Positions 1 through 10,363 of a stretch of DNA of 64,000 nucleotides are shown here, in pieces. Source of the DNA: Lichtheimia corymbifera B2541 (lineage: Eukaryota; Mucoromycota; Mucoromycetes; Mucorales; Lichtheimiaceae); NCBI GenBank assembly GCA_000697475.1, contig JNEU01000695.1:1-64000 (forward strand). The letters are read 5' to 3'. A program made the position numbers and the translations under genes. The stretch's first letter is position 1; each line of letters opens with the position of its first letter. The notes beneath the pieces were generated by a model. The model made no database searches, was not told where the DNA came from, and worked only from the letters and a program-made list of their open reading frames with translations.

Positions 1-1514
1 GAAAAAGGCGGCTGCGGATTCTCTGGCTCCTTTTATATTCCTCTCGAGCGGCGGTTTAATGGTGTTTGGTGTGACGGCCTGGGAACAATGATCATGTGTT
101 GCCAGACAGCAATCCAAAAAAGGGTGACCAGAAGATAATAAACCTATTCGTACTCATAAGATAACCATCGCTTCATGGTAAAACAATACCATATCACATC
201 CAAGTGCACCCAAATAGTGCTGCCTTGAATTTAAATCACATGACAGCATTCAACAAAGTGGCAGATTGCAGAAAGTCAAGGCTGCTGCATGATGCTTGCA
301 TTTAACTCAGACATGCCGGTTCTCTCTTTGAGACATATAACACACACTTTTTTGCTACATATGATGATCACTTCTTTTATTTACGTGTACCTATTGTCTA
401 TCAATGATAATGGGTGGATGGTGTGTGTATGTGTGGAGTAATTAAGGGCTTCAATGTAATAACACTGCTGGGTGAATTCAAATTTGGGGACAGCAGCTCC
501 ACGGCTTGACACAAAGTGTCTGTTCTCTTTCTCGACTCTCGGCTTTTATCCCATTCACAGCACGATCAAGGTAATGTATTATAAAAGTGTGCTGTTGTTG
601 GTTGTGAGGTACTAATGTAGTTCTGAACAGGCGTACTCAAGTGTGTCCATGTGCTGAGGAATGAGCGTGGTTGCCATGGCGATATCGTTGCTATTCCCGC
701 TCTACGCTTGGTGTCAACAGGTACATTCAAAGCCTCAATGTAGCAGCCGAACTTGTTCCATTGACGTGTTAGCTTGTGTAGAGGGCATTGAGGTTGGCTC
801 GTTTGGCGTTTTGTTTCGGCTCAACTACACACACCATGGTTTTTCGGTTTCCAGTAAAGAACAGCGAAGGGTCTTTATATGTATATGGATAAGGCAAGTG
901 CAGCTAACAACGACAAGGAAAAAGGTGCTTGATGCGATATTGAATGGTGTTATTATTGAATAGGTTTCTTTGGTCAGGCAATGCAACTTTGGGCATCATC
1001 GTCTCTTTGGGTTCGACTCCCACCTGCACCTTTTGGTCATTTGACGCTCTTTTCGTGGATTATGTTGGAGGCTACTGATGGGAGGACCATTTTTCTTTGT
1101 TGGAGAGGATGATTGAGAACAACTACGACATCGATGGTTCCTGCACAATTGCTTTCTTTTTTATGAGACAACGATGGCAATTACAACGAGATACGCAACG
1201 ACATTGATAAGGACAATGACACAGGCAAGTGTGGTTTTATGTTTCTCTTGGCAAGGTGATGGCTACTTGAGAAGGAAATGTTCATTTGTAGCTATGTCTT
1301 GGATGGTTCTCACAATGACGGCGACTTGAATGGATGGAAGCCACCATGGCGAAGAAGAAGTTACAAGCGTCGTTTATTATCCTCTCGGATTTAGCTAGCA
1401 TATTCCTTTCTTATTGTTGGTTGTGGATTATATCTCATTGGATGAAATAAAGGTGGTCTTGTAAATCATACATGTGTCTTCTCAAATGTAAAAGCATGTT
1501 TCAATACGATGCAC
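1..1514. other. gene-poor left edge
   Basis: No gene is supported here. The longest open frame (661-963, +, 100 codons from a true ATG) begins with a hydrophobic signal-like stretch and then runs into a possible GT donor after codon 20. It has no recognisable domain, so it could be a chance frame or the first exon of a small secreted protein. The rest is AT-rich sequence without coding character. Confidence 0.4.
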
Positions 1515-3540
1515 TCCTAAGATATTCCGCTTGAAAAAAGGACAACTGCTGCATAGAAAACAGGTAGGTGCAGTATTATGATGACAGAAACGATGATCCG
1601 AAACATTTATTGAAGCTTTTGATAATGGAGGCATACAGCAGCTCTAACGTAGTTCGCTAATGGATGGATGAAGGCACAGGTATGCTCCGCCATATACACT
1701 CAGTGTCCCAAACAGCATGGAGGTGTCTGATCTCGGCTCCATTAGATCGTGGAAGGTCCATCAGTCAAGCATCGCAACACAGACATAGACCTTAATCAAC
1801 AAAGCACTCGATCGCAGTTATACTCTTGCTGGTGGTTGGTATTATACTCGAGAGCTTGTTGTAGTAATAGTACTTGGTGTATATCGTTGGGTACACGCTG
1901 TAGTAGTTGACCATGAGGATTTCTTTTCTCTCTCCTTCCTTTTCCACCACCACACCACTGAAACTCTTATCCCTTTATTGACACGCTTGAATGACCCTTT
2001 AAATTCGATAATAAAATACTGTGAAATCGGACAAGCTGAGTAGTAGCACAAATGAACCTGCGGAATGTGTGTCGTGAACCCCTGGTCTGTGCGCAGAATT
2101 ATACTATATCAAGTAAAGACAAGCTATGTCTCCGCTTCCCTGCTATGTTTCACCATGCACATTACACCTTTTCTTTCAAAAAGTACCCTTTACACACCTA
2201 AAAACATAACTTTACTACTGATTCCTACACGCTGAATTGACAGCCAATGAGATTAGAGCCCCAAAAAGGTCACAATAGCCAGTCAGACGTCAGAGCGGGA
2301 GTCAAATTGGGATTGAAAGATATAAAAGAAGGGCGGTTCCCCATTTCTTTTTTTCTCTTTTCTTTTCTGTAGAGCACTGGCGAGCGGGAGCAGTCCTTGT
2401 GGTTGTTAGACTTCTGGCGGTCGCAATTCCGTGAACAGAGTCTGTGGCACCTTCCAGGTCTTAAAGGTTTGTTTAGGGGAGGCTTACTTGAGTGCGATCG
2501 TTCTTGAGCAGTTCTTTATGTTCTGTTCAAGGGCGGTTTTCTTAAGTATGACCTCTCTCTTTGCAATTCTTTTAAGTTCTGGTTGAGTGCTGCTTTCTCT
2601 GTGCCTTGGTCAAGGTTGGTGTCCTTGGCTAAAGGCGGGAATGATGAGGCAAACCTCCTCGTGGTCATTCCTGTGAGTACACGAGTTGTTGTTGTAGACT
2701 TGTGGAAACCAATTGCCTCTTAGTCTTAGTCTTTTTGAATACAAATCATAATAAACTTGAGCTTTTATAAACACATAATACCTCAAATGAAAGATAAAAG
2801 TGCTGCGGCCAACATGAGACCAACGTTGGGTGGGGTTATATTGATGGAACACGCTTAAAAACGCGTTTATAGTTCCCGGACCCGAGTCTTTGGGTTGCAT
2901 TTTTTCATCGTTTCTGGACAAATGATATATCAAGCGATAGAGAAAAGTCGTGCGATCAATATGATGTATATATTGTGGGGCATATATTTGAGAGATGCGT
3001 GGAGAAGCGCGTTTTTAGTTGGTTGACGCGTCCATTTTCCCCTTTCTTTGTCCATAGCTACCTCCACCAAATTCCATCCTTTTTACACGAGTAATACTGC
3101 AAACGATAGACAAAGGTCGTGTGATTATTTTGGTATCAATAAAATATATACAAGTTTATGTGGATCACAAGGTAAAGTGGTGGAGAGTATGTGGGGTATG
3201 ATACAACAGGAGCAAGCAGTAGCGAGCTAGATCGTAAACACTTTCCCCTTCCTTCCTCCATTGCGTTCATTCAGGTCTTTTATTGTTGATTGACACCAAG
3301 ATCTTGCTATATACTTGTGGCATGGGGGACTAAAAGCTTTGGAATTTCTGTGGACTCAAGATCGCCATGGCCAGCCCAATTGGTGCACTCGTCAGCGTAT
3401 CCATGGATACCTCTGGCTGTATATGGGAGACCTGGAGACGCAAGCAGTATTGTGAGCATATGGGATCTTCTTGACACGCCCATCGCAGCAATCGACCCAC
3501 CTTGATCCCTTCTGTACCTTGGTGTCCTTATATGGCTCCT
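1515..3540 (-). repeat. left arm of ~2 kb inverted dispersed repeat
   Basis: Read in reverse, this stretch matches 29441-31862 over almost its whole length, with scattered substitutions and small indels. Shared landmarks include the GTACCC-rich block near 2190, a TATAAAAGAA box at about 2321-2330 followed by a CT-rich run, and the block at 2740-2900, which is present once here but five times in tandem in the right arm. An open frame at 2610-2933 (-) is largely shared with the right arm. Another at 3290-3505 (+) is shared but frame-broken relative to its partner. I see no transposase, reverse transcriptase or clear terminal repeats, so the element class is unknown: an old mobile-element remnant, an LTR-like piece (suggested only by the internal TATA box), or a segmental duplication. 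Confidence 0.75.
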
Positions 3541-4091
3541 CGATCAACGAAGACGGTGTATGGTTTTCGAACTCTGGGTATGTATGAGCTGCTGGAGAAC
3601 CAAGAAAAGAATGCTTATAACTGTGCATCATGGAAACAACTAGATCGCAGCATCATCCCTCTGATCTTGGCGCTATATGAAACGCATTTTGCATCCAAAT
3701 AGTTATTGAGGACTGTAGACAACTATGACAGCTGGTTCAAGTAATAAATGTAAAGAACACAATCAATGGATCTAAGACGATGTCATTCATATACTTGAAT
3801 GTTTATATAAAGGAATAAGTGTTGTGTTGATGGAGGATAATTTCAATAGCCGTAGCATTTTCTGATAAGGAAAGCAATATGAGTCTATATCCTTTATTCG
3901 TGATTCAATTGAGGGGAAGAACAGAGATGATAACATAAGATGAATTCTTTGGCTAGCCTACTCTTAAAGTATCTATATTCCAGAAGCGAGAGACGGATGG
4001 CGTTAATCCCAAGCAGCTTATTTATGCGGAAACCTCATTTCAAAGTAGGGAGGGGTAATTTTGATTGGTTGGTAGAGCGAAACACCGTGAG

Positions 4092-5435
4092 ATGGCAGAT
4101 GTGAATAACGTGAGCGGACAAAGGGAGAGACGCGACGAGTGTCTTTTCAACATGGATCTCGGCCTCGAACGCATTCAGACTTTATTGCGAGCACTCAACA
4201 GACCGCAAGATACATTCAAGGTCATTCACGTTGCAGGAACCAATGGCAAAGGATCGGTGTGTGCTTACATGACAAGTGTACTACGACAAGCTGGCCTCAG
4301 CGTGGGTCGATTCAACTCTCCTCATTTCCTCGAACCTCATGACAGCATTTACGTGAACGATAGCCCAGTATCCAAGCAAGAATATGAGGCTACTTGTGCT
4401 TATGTGGGCAAGATCAACAACGAGCAGGATATCTCGGCCACTTCTTTTGAACAACTTGTTGCTACGGCTCTTTGTCTATTTCGAGATCATCAAGTCGAGT
4501 GGATCGTGATTGAAGTTGGATTGGGTGGAGCCTTGGATGCTACCAACATATTCGAGACACCAAAGATGACCATTATTACATCCATCGGTATGGATCATGC
4601 AGCAGTTCTCGGAGGAACCATTCAATCCATTGCAGCAGCCAAGGCAGGCATCATGAAGTCAACTTGTCCAGTAGTCATTGCTCCTCAAAACGAACCCCAT
4701 GCTTTGGATACCCTGATCGACCATGCCAAAAAAGTGAATGCACCATTTAGAATTGCACGAGCAGCAACATGGGTCAAAGGTGCATCATCATCATCAACAT
4801 TAACATGCCGTTTGGATGACACGACTACTGCTAAAGGCACCATTGAGTATTCAATATCATTACGCGGTGATTATCAACGAGAAAATTCAGCAACTGCTGT
4901 GATGGCTCTTTTATGGCTTCAAGAAAACGGTGATATCTCATTTACGATGGATATGCTACAAGCTGGAATGGCAAGGACACGATGGCCCGGAAGATTGGAT
5001 TATATTGCTATACCCATGTTCGAAGGACAACCACTCCCACCTATGCTAGTAGACGGTGCACACAATATACCAGCAGCAAAAGCGCTACGACAGTACATTG
5101 ACGATCTTGATCCAACACGAGTGCTTTGGCTTTTGGGCGTGACAGCGGGGAAAGACCTTTCGGAAATGTTGTCAGTACTGCTACGCCCCGATGACACCGT
5201 ATTGGCTGTACCTTTTTCGCAACCTCAAGGGATGCCCTGGATACATTCAACACCACCACATGAAGTGTGTGAACATGCCATGGAGATTGTTTCGGATGCA
5301 CGACCTTTGGAAAGTGTTAAGGCGGCTTTGAAGATGATACCCTCTCTAGAATCCTATTCTTTAGTAGTTTTGTGTGGCTCGCTGTATCTCGTAGCTGATT
5401 TCTACCGGCTCTTAGAAAATAATAATGACGCATAA
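4092..5435 (+). CDS. FOL3: dihydrofolate synthase / folylpolyglutamate synthase-like
   Basis: This is a single-exon gene of 447 codons. Members of this Mur-ligase family attach glutamate to dihydropteroate or folates using ATP, a step in folate synthesis and retention. Visible motifs are the P-loop VAGTNGKGSVCAY, the FNSPHF segment, the IEVGLGGALDATN block, TSIGMDHAAVLGG, and the C-terminal-domain motif LVDGAHN. The overall length and the short spacing before the P-loop resemble yeast Fol3 (dihydrofolate synthase) more than the longer Met7-type polyglutamate synthases, so I favour Fol3. The first in-frame ATG is at 4092; a second at 4152 (MDLGLERI) aligns with the usual Fol3 start and may be the real one. 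It converges on the RUS gene, with 71 bp between stop codons. Confidence 0.88.
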   Translation: MADVNNVSGQRERRDECLFNMDLGLERIQTLLRALNRPQDTFKVIHVAGTNGKGSVCAYMTSVLRQAGLSVGRFNSPHFLEPHDSIYVNDSPVSKQEYEATCAYVGKINNEQDISATSFEQLVATALCLFRDHQVEWIVIEVGLGGALDATNIFETPKMTIITSIGMDHAAVLGGTIQSIAAAKAGIMKSTCPVVIAPQNEPHALDTLIDHAKKVNAPFRIARAATWVKGASSSSTLTCRLDDTTTAKGTIEYSISLRGDYQRENSATAVMALLWLQENGDISFTMDMLQAGMARTRWPGRLDYIAIPMFEGQPLPPMLVDGAHNIPAAKALRQYIDDLDPTRVLWLLGVTAGKDLSEMLSVLLRPDDTVLAVPFSQPQGMPWIHSTPPHEVCEHAMEIVSDARPLESVKAALKMIPSLESYSLVVLCGSLYLVADFYRLLENNNDA

Positions 5436-5506
5436 TTAAAGACATCATTCATCATTCTTAACAGTCCAAATTGCATTAATTAAGGAATAGTACAGAAATT
5501 TTTTTA

Positions 5507-7550
5507 TTATGTACGTTGTTGTTGCTGTTGTTGTTCTTCTAATTGACTAGGATGACCTTCCCAGCTCACTCGCACACCGCTATTGGAAAAAGTTGAGTTA
5601 GCTTTATTAATGAGGAAACAAGGCTAAACTTACCCGTCATTCCAGTAGACTGAATCGAGCTGCCATCCTTTTTCTTCAAGGGCATCCATGAACCGGGGAA
5701 TATTCTCTTTGGTCCAAGCAAGACTCTCATCCAACGCATCCATGTATGCATGCCAATCGGTTTCTTTGCTGATGTTTTTGCTGGCAAGGGTATCGTGGAA
5801 CTTTAGAGCATGAAGAATTGACTGAATGACGTCTTCTGATTCGATATCCTCGTGGAATAAGACACCCATGACGCCTTTGCGATAGCCCAAGAGATAATTT
5901 TCATTCTAAAAAGAAAAGAGCTCAATGCACACATGTTTGAATAAAAAAAAAGGCATCACTTACTTTCATGACGTGTGTTGCTGATTGGACTTCGGCTACG
6001 GAATCATATGTTTGCTCAGCACTTGCACCCAATTTGAGTCGGATGGATACATGAGAACCTGGCTTGATCCACTCTCCAAATCCAATTTCCCGGGATCGTA
6101 GCTCCTTGTATCCTTCGGCTTTTCCACTGTCAATAAATGTCCGGCTAAGAAGAGTTAACTTGGCTTGATTCAACACTTCAAACTCTGCAGCATTGAGCAT
6201 CTTGATCGTGGCCCATATGTTGATCGGCGTCAAAATACTAAAGGCACCAAAGAGATACAATGGCTCGTGTGATAAAGAAATGACACCAACACCAGTCAGC
6301 ATGCCCAAAAGATGAGCTGTGGACATTTGTGCATCATCCTTGGCAACGATATCACCGATATTTCCCGTGGTCTATATAACATCCCATACTCCCATCAGTA
6401 CATTTGTTGCTTGAATATCCCTCCACTCTCCATGTATTACTTACGGCAAAATGCTTGGTAAATGTCATGTGACTTGCTAGCCATATGCTCTCGTGCACCA
6501 GATTGAACATATTTCCAACTTCGTTTTGGCGTGAGCCTCGTTGTATTGCAGTGGATGAATTTTACCTGCAGCAAGCGGCAAGAAGAACTTGGGCGACACC
6601 ACCGAAGTACATAATTGGAGAAAGCATCCCACGGCTGAAAATCCTTCACAGACCTATCATCTTGAGTCAATCCCAATGATGCATGGTTGAAATATTTCAG
6701 GCCGCTTACCATCTTCCAAGTCTTAGGATGTGAATCGAACGAACTTGCGAACCGCTTGATGAAAAAGAGCTTGCCAAACTCTCCAATGCCATCCTTCAAT
6801 ACCCTATCATCCCATGTCAACATGAAGCCAATACGCCTGTATCCTATTCCTTGCCGACCTACCATTGGATCGCAACCGCACCTCCTGCTGCTTCAGCTTC
6901 GCCAAGGCCTAATGAAGCCAACATGGCCTGTGAACATAACACACCGATCTATGTATACATTCCATCCATCAGTAAAGGATTTGCTTTCGGTAACCGGTTA
7001 ATCTTTACCGCTGATCCGACATATGTTTCCAGACCAAGCCAAAGGTGAAAAGGCTTATAACAGCTGTGCACAGATTCCGGATACCTTTGAAGCATACCAT
7101 GTAAGCAATCCAAAACAACCTTCTCGTCCAATATCCCACCATCGCTTACCCGACTGGAAGAAACATTTCTCGTAAAGATTGTCTGATACCACCAAGCAAA
7201 TGGACATTCCCCTTTTGGTCATCCTTGTTATCGGTGCCGATATGTGTGCTTGATGATGCCACAGTGCTCCCTGAAGACTGCAACCATCGCCATGACAACG
7301 GTGGTGATGTTACTGAAGACCCTACACGTGATTTGCTACTCGTTGCAGGTTTGGCTTTGGCTATTGTTTGCAGGCTGGTGTATATCCGTGTGCGTCCATA
7401 AACATGTTCTGTCAAAACAGTTGTGTTACTGGTCTCTTTGGATCGTGTGGTGCTGCTCCAGCGATGGCATCGTAATGTCGACCTGATCCTGGTTCCGTGA
7501 CAAGAAGCTGGAAATCGTTGCTGTATCCGTGAGACATGTTGCCGGAGCAT
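5507..7550 (-). CDS. RUS family (DUF647) membrane protein
   Basis: This gene has nine exons; joining them by eye keeps one frame and gives 516 codons: 7550-7150, 7084-7009, 6927-6863, 6803-6710, 6653-6566, 6518-6445, 6371-5964, 5905-5634 and 5579-5507. Diagnostic family motifs are FLPVGYPESV across intron 1, IQWVLKDGIG across intron 3, KFFLPLAA before intron 5, NIGDIVAKDDAQ, and the LLGMLTG...LNAAEFEVLN region. The family (plant ROOT UV-B SENSITIVE proteins, animal C16orf58) is membrane-associated and its biochemical role is unsettled. The N-terminus (MLRQHVSRIQQRF) is Arg-rich and acid-free for about 35 residues, which suggests mitochondrial import. The tail is Gln-rich. An upstream non-ATG extension exists but is not needed. 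The first ~115 codons were copied into the duplication (see 11704-12045). Confidence 0.85.
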
Positions 7551-7882
7551 TGTGAGATCTACGAAGAAAAAACATATGCACCCTTGGTGCTCTGTCAACT
7601 ATTTATACCCAGCGCAGGGTCTGCTCCTCCGCTGCCGCCCGCTTTGTGCAACACATGATAATTTGTACCTTGAGTACCATCTCTTACACCATTGATACCT
7701 TTCACCACAGTATACACATTAGCATTTACATAATTCTAATAGCTTAGGGTATATATCACGCTAATAAAAGAACGCCATTGTAAATCAGAGTCGTCCGTCA
7801 TAAAAGGAAGTGAGGATCCCTTTGGCGTTTATTTACACAAATCATAGCTTTCTTTTATACTACTTTTTGGAATCCACAGCCA

Positions 7883-8182
7883 TTGCATAACATTATCAAC
7901 AAGATATCGTTCATCATTTACTCTCTTTTTCTCTTTTGCATGCGCACATGGATTGACGTCAATGAAAATGGATATAAGGTTGAACATGGCATAGTTCGTG
8001 CTATACGTATGACCCTTGGATGTGCGATCAGACGTGTGTTTATGAGTCAAAAGTGTGTGCTTGGCAGTTATACAGGTTACACAGAAGTTGAAGACTGCTA
8101 TGATATATGCAAGATTTGGGTAATCATGACAGACAGCTTCAGATGTTTCCTTTTGTTTGGCTTCCTACTATATTATGGATGA
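7883..8182 (+). CDS. short ORF in HET 3' flank, copy 1 (doubtful)
   Basis: This 99-codon frame lies opposite and beyond the 3' end of HET copy 1. It is worth listing only because parts of it recur next to the other HET copies. RTWIDVN.NGYKVEHG is also readable near 12355-12400. The GSYTGYT...DSFRCF portion matches GSYAGYTGYDDY...SFRCSL in an open frame at 36803-36991. The copy at 12460-12540 keeps SYTSYTGGDD but is interrupted. No domain is recognised. It may be a small protein, an exon of a spliced gene, or conserved 3'-UTR sequence that happens to stay open. Confidence 0.25.
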   Translation: MHNIINKISFIIYSLFLFCMRTWIDVNENGYKVEHGIVRAIRMTLGCAIRRVFMSQKCVLGSYTGYTEVEDCYDICKIWVIMTDSFRCFLLFGFLLYYG

Positions 8183-8400
8183 AAGGTATAAGCTGCACGT
8201 AACTTGATTATTCATTATCACTACAATCTCAAGAGGACAAGTCATGAACCGTCACCATCTATGCATAAAAGCGGATGGCGTGATATTGTTAAAGGTAGTA
8301 TGAGGAATAAGCGACCTTGGTTCAATTACAAGCATGCTGCAGATGTATTCAATCTAATAACTTCGATGCTAACTGGATCCATTTCGCACCACCGATCTCT

Positions 8401-9660
8401 TTATTTACGAACGCTCTTGACCTTGATATAGCCACATATGCTGCTTATATAGAAAGCGACATACCGACATTTACTACATGAGCAATTAAGCGTGATGTAC
8501 AATAATCCCTTATACACGTCTGCCATATTGTATGCTGCCGATAGTGCGTATGATCGAGCTTTCTGGGAAATGCGAATATGTATAGTTTCTTGTAAATGCT
8601 TGACCGTGTTTTCGGGGAAGAAGTTGTTCATTCCTTGCCACAAAAGCTTCACTGTAAAGTGTTGCAAACTGAAGAGAAAACGATCCCACAAATCTTGCAT
8701 ATTGTTGAGTCTTGGGATATCCCAACCTAAGATCCCGAGTGCACCATACACGTAATCTTCGGCAAAATAACAAGATCGTCCAGATTTGGCGAATAGAGCT
8801 AGTACAGAGCTGAGATGCTGGATGCGTTGAATATCATCGTTTTCTCTTAATCCAAGGAATTCTTGGACAGTACGTGTAGTTACGTCAAGCTCGTTTGAAA
8901 GGGCACGTACGTTCATGTCAGATCTACGCATGTCTGCTAGGTATAAGCTGATGGTGTTCATAAACTTCGACAGCAATTCAGCGTCGATGGAGTTGCTGTC
9001 ACAAGGCATACCGCATACCTCTGAGAGCAATATAACTGAAGATGGAAGGGCCAATTCTTGCAAGGTCCATACGCGTGAAAACCATCGACATTTTCGAATA
9101 TATCTAGCGGTATCGCGTGCCGTCTGAAGGTCAAATTCAGATAAATATGGCAAGCTCAGGGAGTCTTCAAACCGAGAGTTTATATATAAAACATAGGAGA
9201 ATGAATTAGGCCAACAATCAACCATAGCAAAACATGTATGGCAGCAGCCATACACACCTCGCATGATGACAGGTGGCAGATCGGTCCTGCAGCATAAGAC
9301 ATCAATCCACCAGTATCCAGGGTTCTCTTGCAGTAGATTCAGGAATGTTTCGCGTTTCTCTTTTCTCATTGGTATTGGGTCCACAGTAGCACCATTTTCA
9401 TCACTGATAAAGTCGCTCACTTCCCATAGGTTATCCTTTGGATCGGTACCCCATAAATGTGATAGAGCATAGAATTTGCGATCAGGGACGTAAGATGGCT
9501 CATGTTTGGAAGGAGTAATAATCATCATTTTGCCGTGTTCATCTTTTGGAGGAACATACAACAAACGGAACTCTGCATGGGTGAACGTGTCTTCTAGTGT
9601 CCATAGTTTGTCGAATTCTGTAACAGCCGGAGGTTCCTTTGACGAGGTAGTGATGGTCAT
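8401..9660 (-). CDS. HET-domain-like protein, paralog 1
   Basis: This is an intronless frame of 419 residues. HET-domain proteins are cytoplasmic nonself-recognition factors best known from heterokaryon incompatibility in filamentous fungi. The family signature is recognisable in order: YALSHLWG (64-71; family YALSYxWG), WWIDVLCC (117-124; family WIDxLCI), RGVYGCCHTCFAMVD (134-148), SRVWTLQE (195-202; family RxWTxQE), and AEDYVYGALGILG (300-312; family DxVYALLGL). The usual InQ after the LC motif is replaced by CRTD. A CSCSKC triple-Cys motif (393-398) ends the protein. Residues ~150-190 and ~225-290 differ almost completely from paralogs 2 and 3, whereas residues 1-148 are nearly the same. 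No NACHT or other effector domain is fused. The HET assignment rests on motif order, not on a profile search. Confidence 0.7.
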   Translation of the reverse strand: MTITTSSKEPPAVTEFDKLWTLEDTFTHAEFRLLYVPPKDEHGKMMIITPSKHEPSYVPDRKFYALSHLWGTDPKDNLWEVSDFISDENGATVDPIPMRKEKRETFLNLLQENPGYWWIDVLCCRTDLPPVIMRGVYGCCHTCFAMVDCWPNSFSYVLYINSRFEDSLSLPYLSEFDLQTARDTARYIRKCRWFSRVWTLQELALPSSVILLSEVCGMPCDSNSIDAELLSKFMNTISLYLADMRRSDMNVRALSNELDVTTRTVQEFLGLRENDDIQRIQHLSSVLALFAKSGRSCYFAEDYVYGALGILGWDIPRLNNMQDLWDRFLFSLQHFTVKLLWQGMNNFFPENTVKHLQETIHIRISQKARSYALSAAYNMADVYKGLLYITLNCSCSKCRYVAFYISSICGYIKVKSVRK

Positions 9661-10363
9661 GAATGTCGACTACAAGGCAAGGGGATTAGTTATTGGTGCA
9701 TGTTATTAAAATTAGTTGATTACCCCTGGTGAAAGGTGAGAAAAGAAAACATGTTTACGTAGCAATTTGGAAAGCCTTTATATGTTGGCGCCTCGAGGTT
9801 ATGTTGTGTAACTTTAGCTTGTGTACATATACAAAGACAACAGCGAATGTGGTACTGCATACCACATCCACCACATCATAGAGAACTTTGTTGATCGCTA
9901 ACCCGGCAAGCGATAGCACTTTTCGATGCAGTAAATACTTTGGTTGTGCATATTTGCTTTCGGCTTGGCGTAAGTAAAAGGGGTATGTTTGGCAAGAACG
10001 CCGTCCCCACATATAAGTGAATCAAAACACAACATAGAGTTTGCGTGGTCAATACGGAATCAGAACCGCTTTCCGATCAGCCTCAAGATGATACATAAAA
10101 GATGTTACCATATTCGATCCAACATCCACAAGGGCCGATGATGATACTAAATGATGCAAACGTGCGTGGGTAAAATTAAGGTTGGGTTCTTAGTTTGTGA
10201 TGTATGGCTTTATTATAGGTATTACTTAGGAGAGAACATATATAGGATCGATTGCTGTTCTATCGTTGAGTGGAGGTAACTGGATCACATGAATCAAATC
10301 TTCAGCTATAATAATGCATGGTCGAACGCGTTGCCTAATGTCCGCTGCTGCTCTTGTAACCAA
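9661..10363. promoter_or_regulatory. shared intergenic region between HET1 and CSN4 pseudogene
   Basis: This divergent intergenic region holds the HET1 promoter and the former CSN4 promoter. It aligns with 14223-14957, and most of it also aligns with 38509-39130 upstream of HET3. I see no protein-coding potential; the open frame at 9755-10012 (-) is not kept in the other copies. Confidence 0.5.

Noticed and set aside
661..963. 100-codon frame with signal-like start
   Set aside because: No domain, no conserved partner, single chance frame; mentioned only inside the left-edge entry.
1008..1031. tRNA B-box-like GGTTCGACTCC followed by CTGCACC and a T run
   Set aside because: No A box and no matching acceptor strand at a tRNA-like distance; a cloverleaf cannot be drawn.
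2067..2350. LTR retrotransposon end in the repeat arm
   Set aside because: A TGTGTCGTGAACCCC start and TATA box are suggestive, but no matching LTR end, primer site or coding domain could be found.
2610..2933. 107-codon frame in the left repeat arm as a gene
   Set aside because: In the right arm the 116-bp expansion shifts the frame, and no start context or domain supports a protein.
5507..7550. RUS gene as a pseudogene
   Set aside because: Long single-frame readings suggested stops, but placing introns at 6709-6654 and 6565-6519 restores the family motifs and an exact multiple of three.
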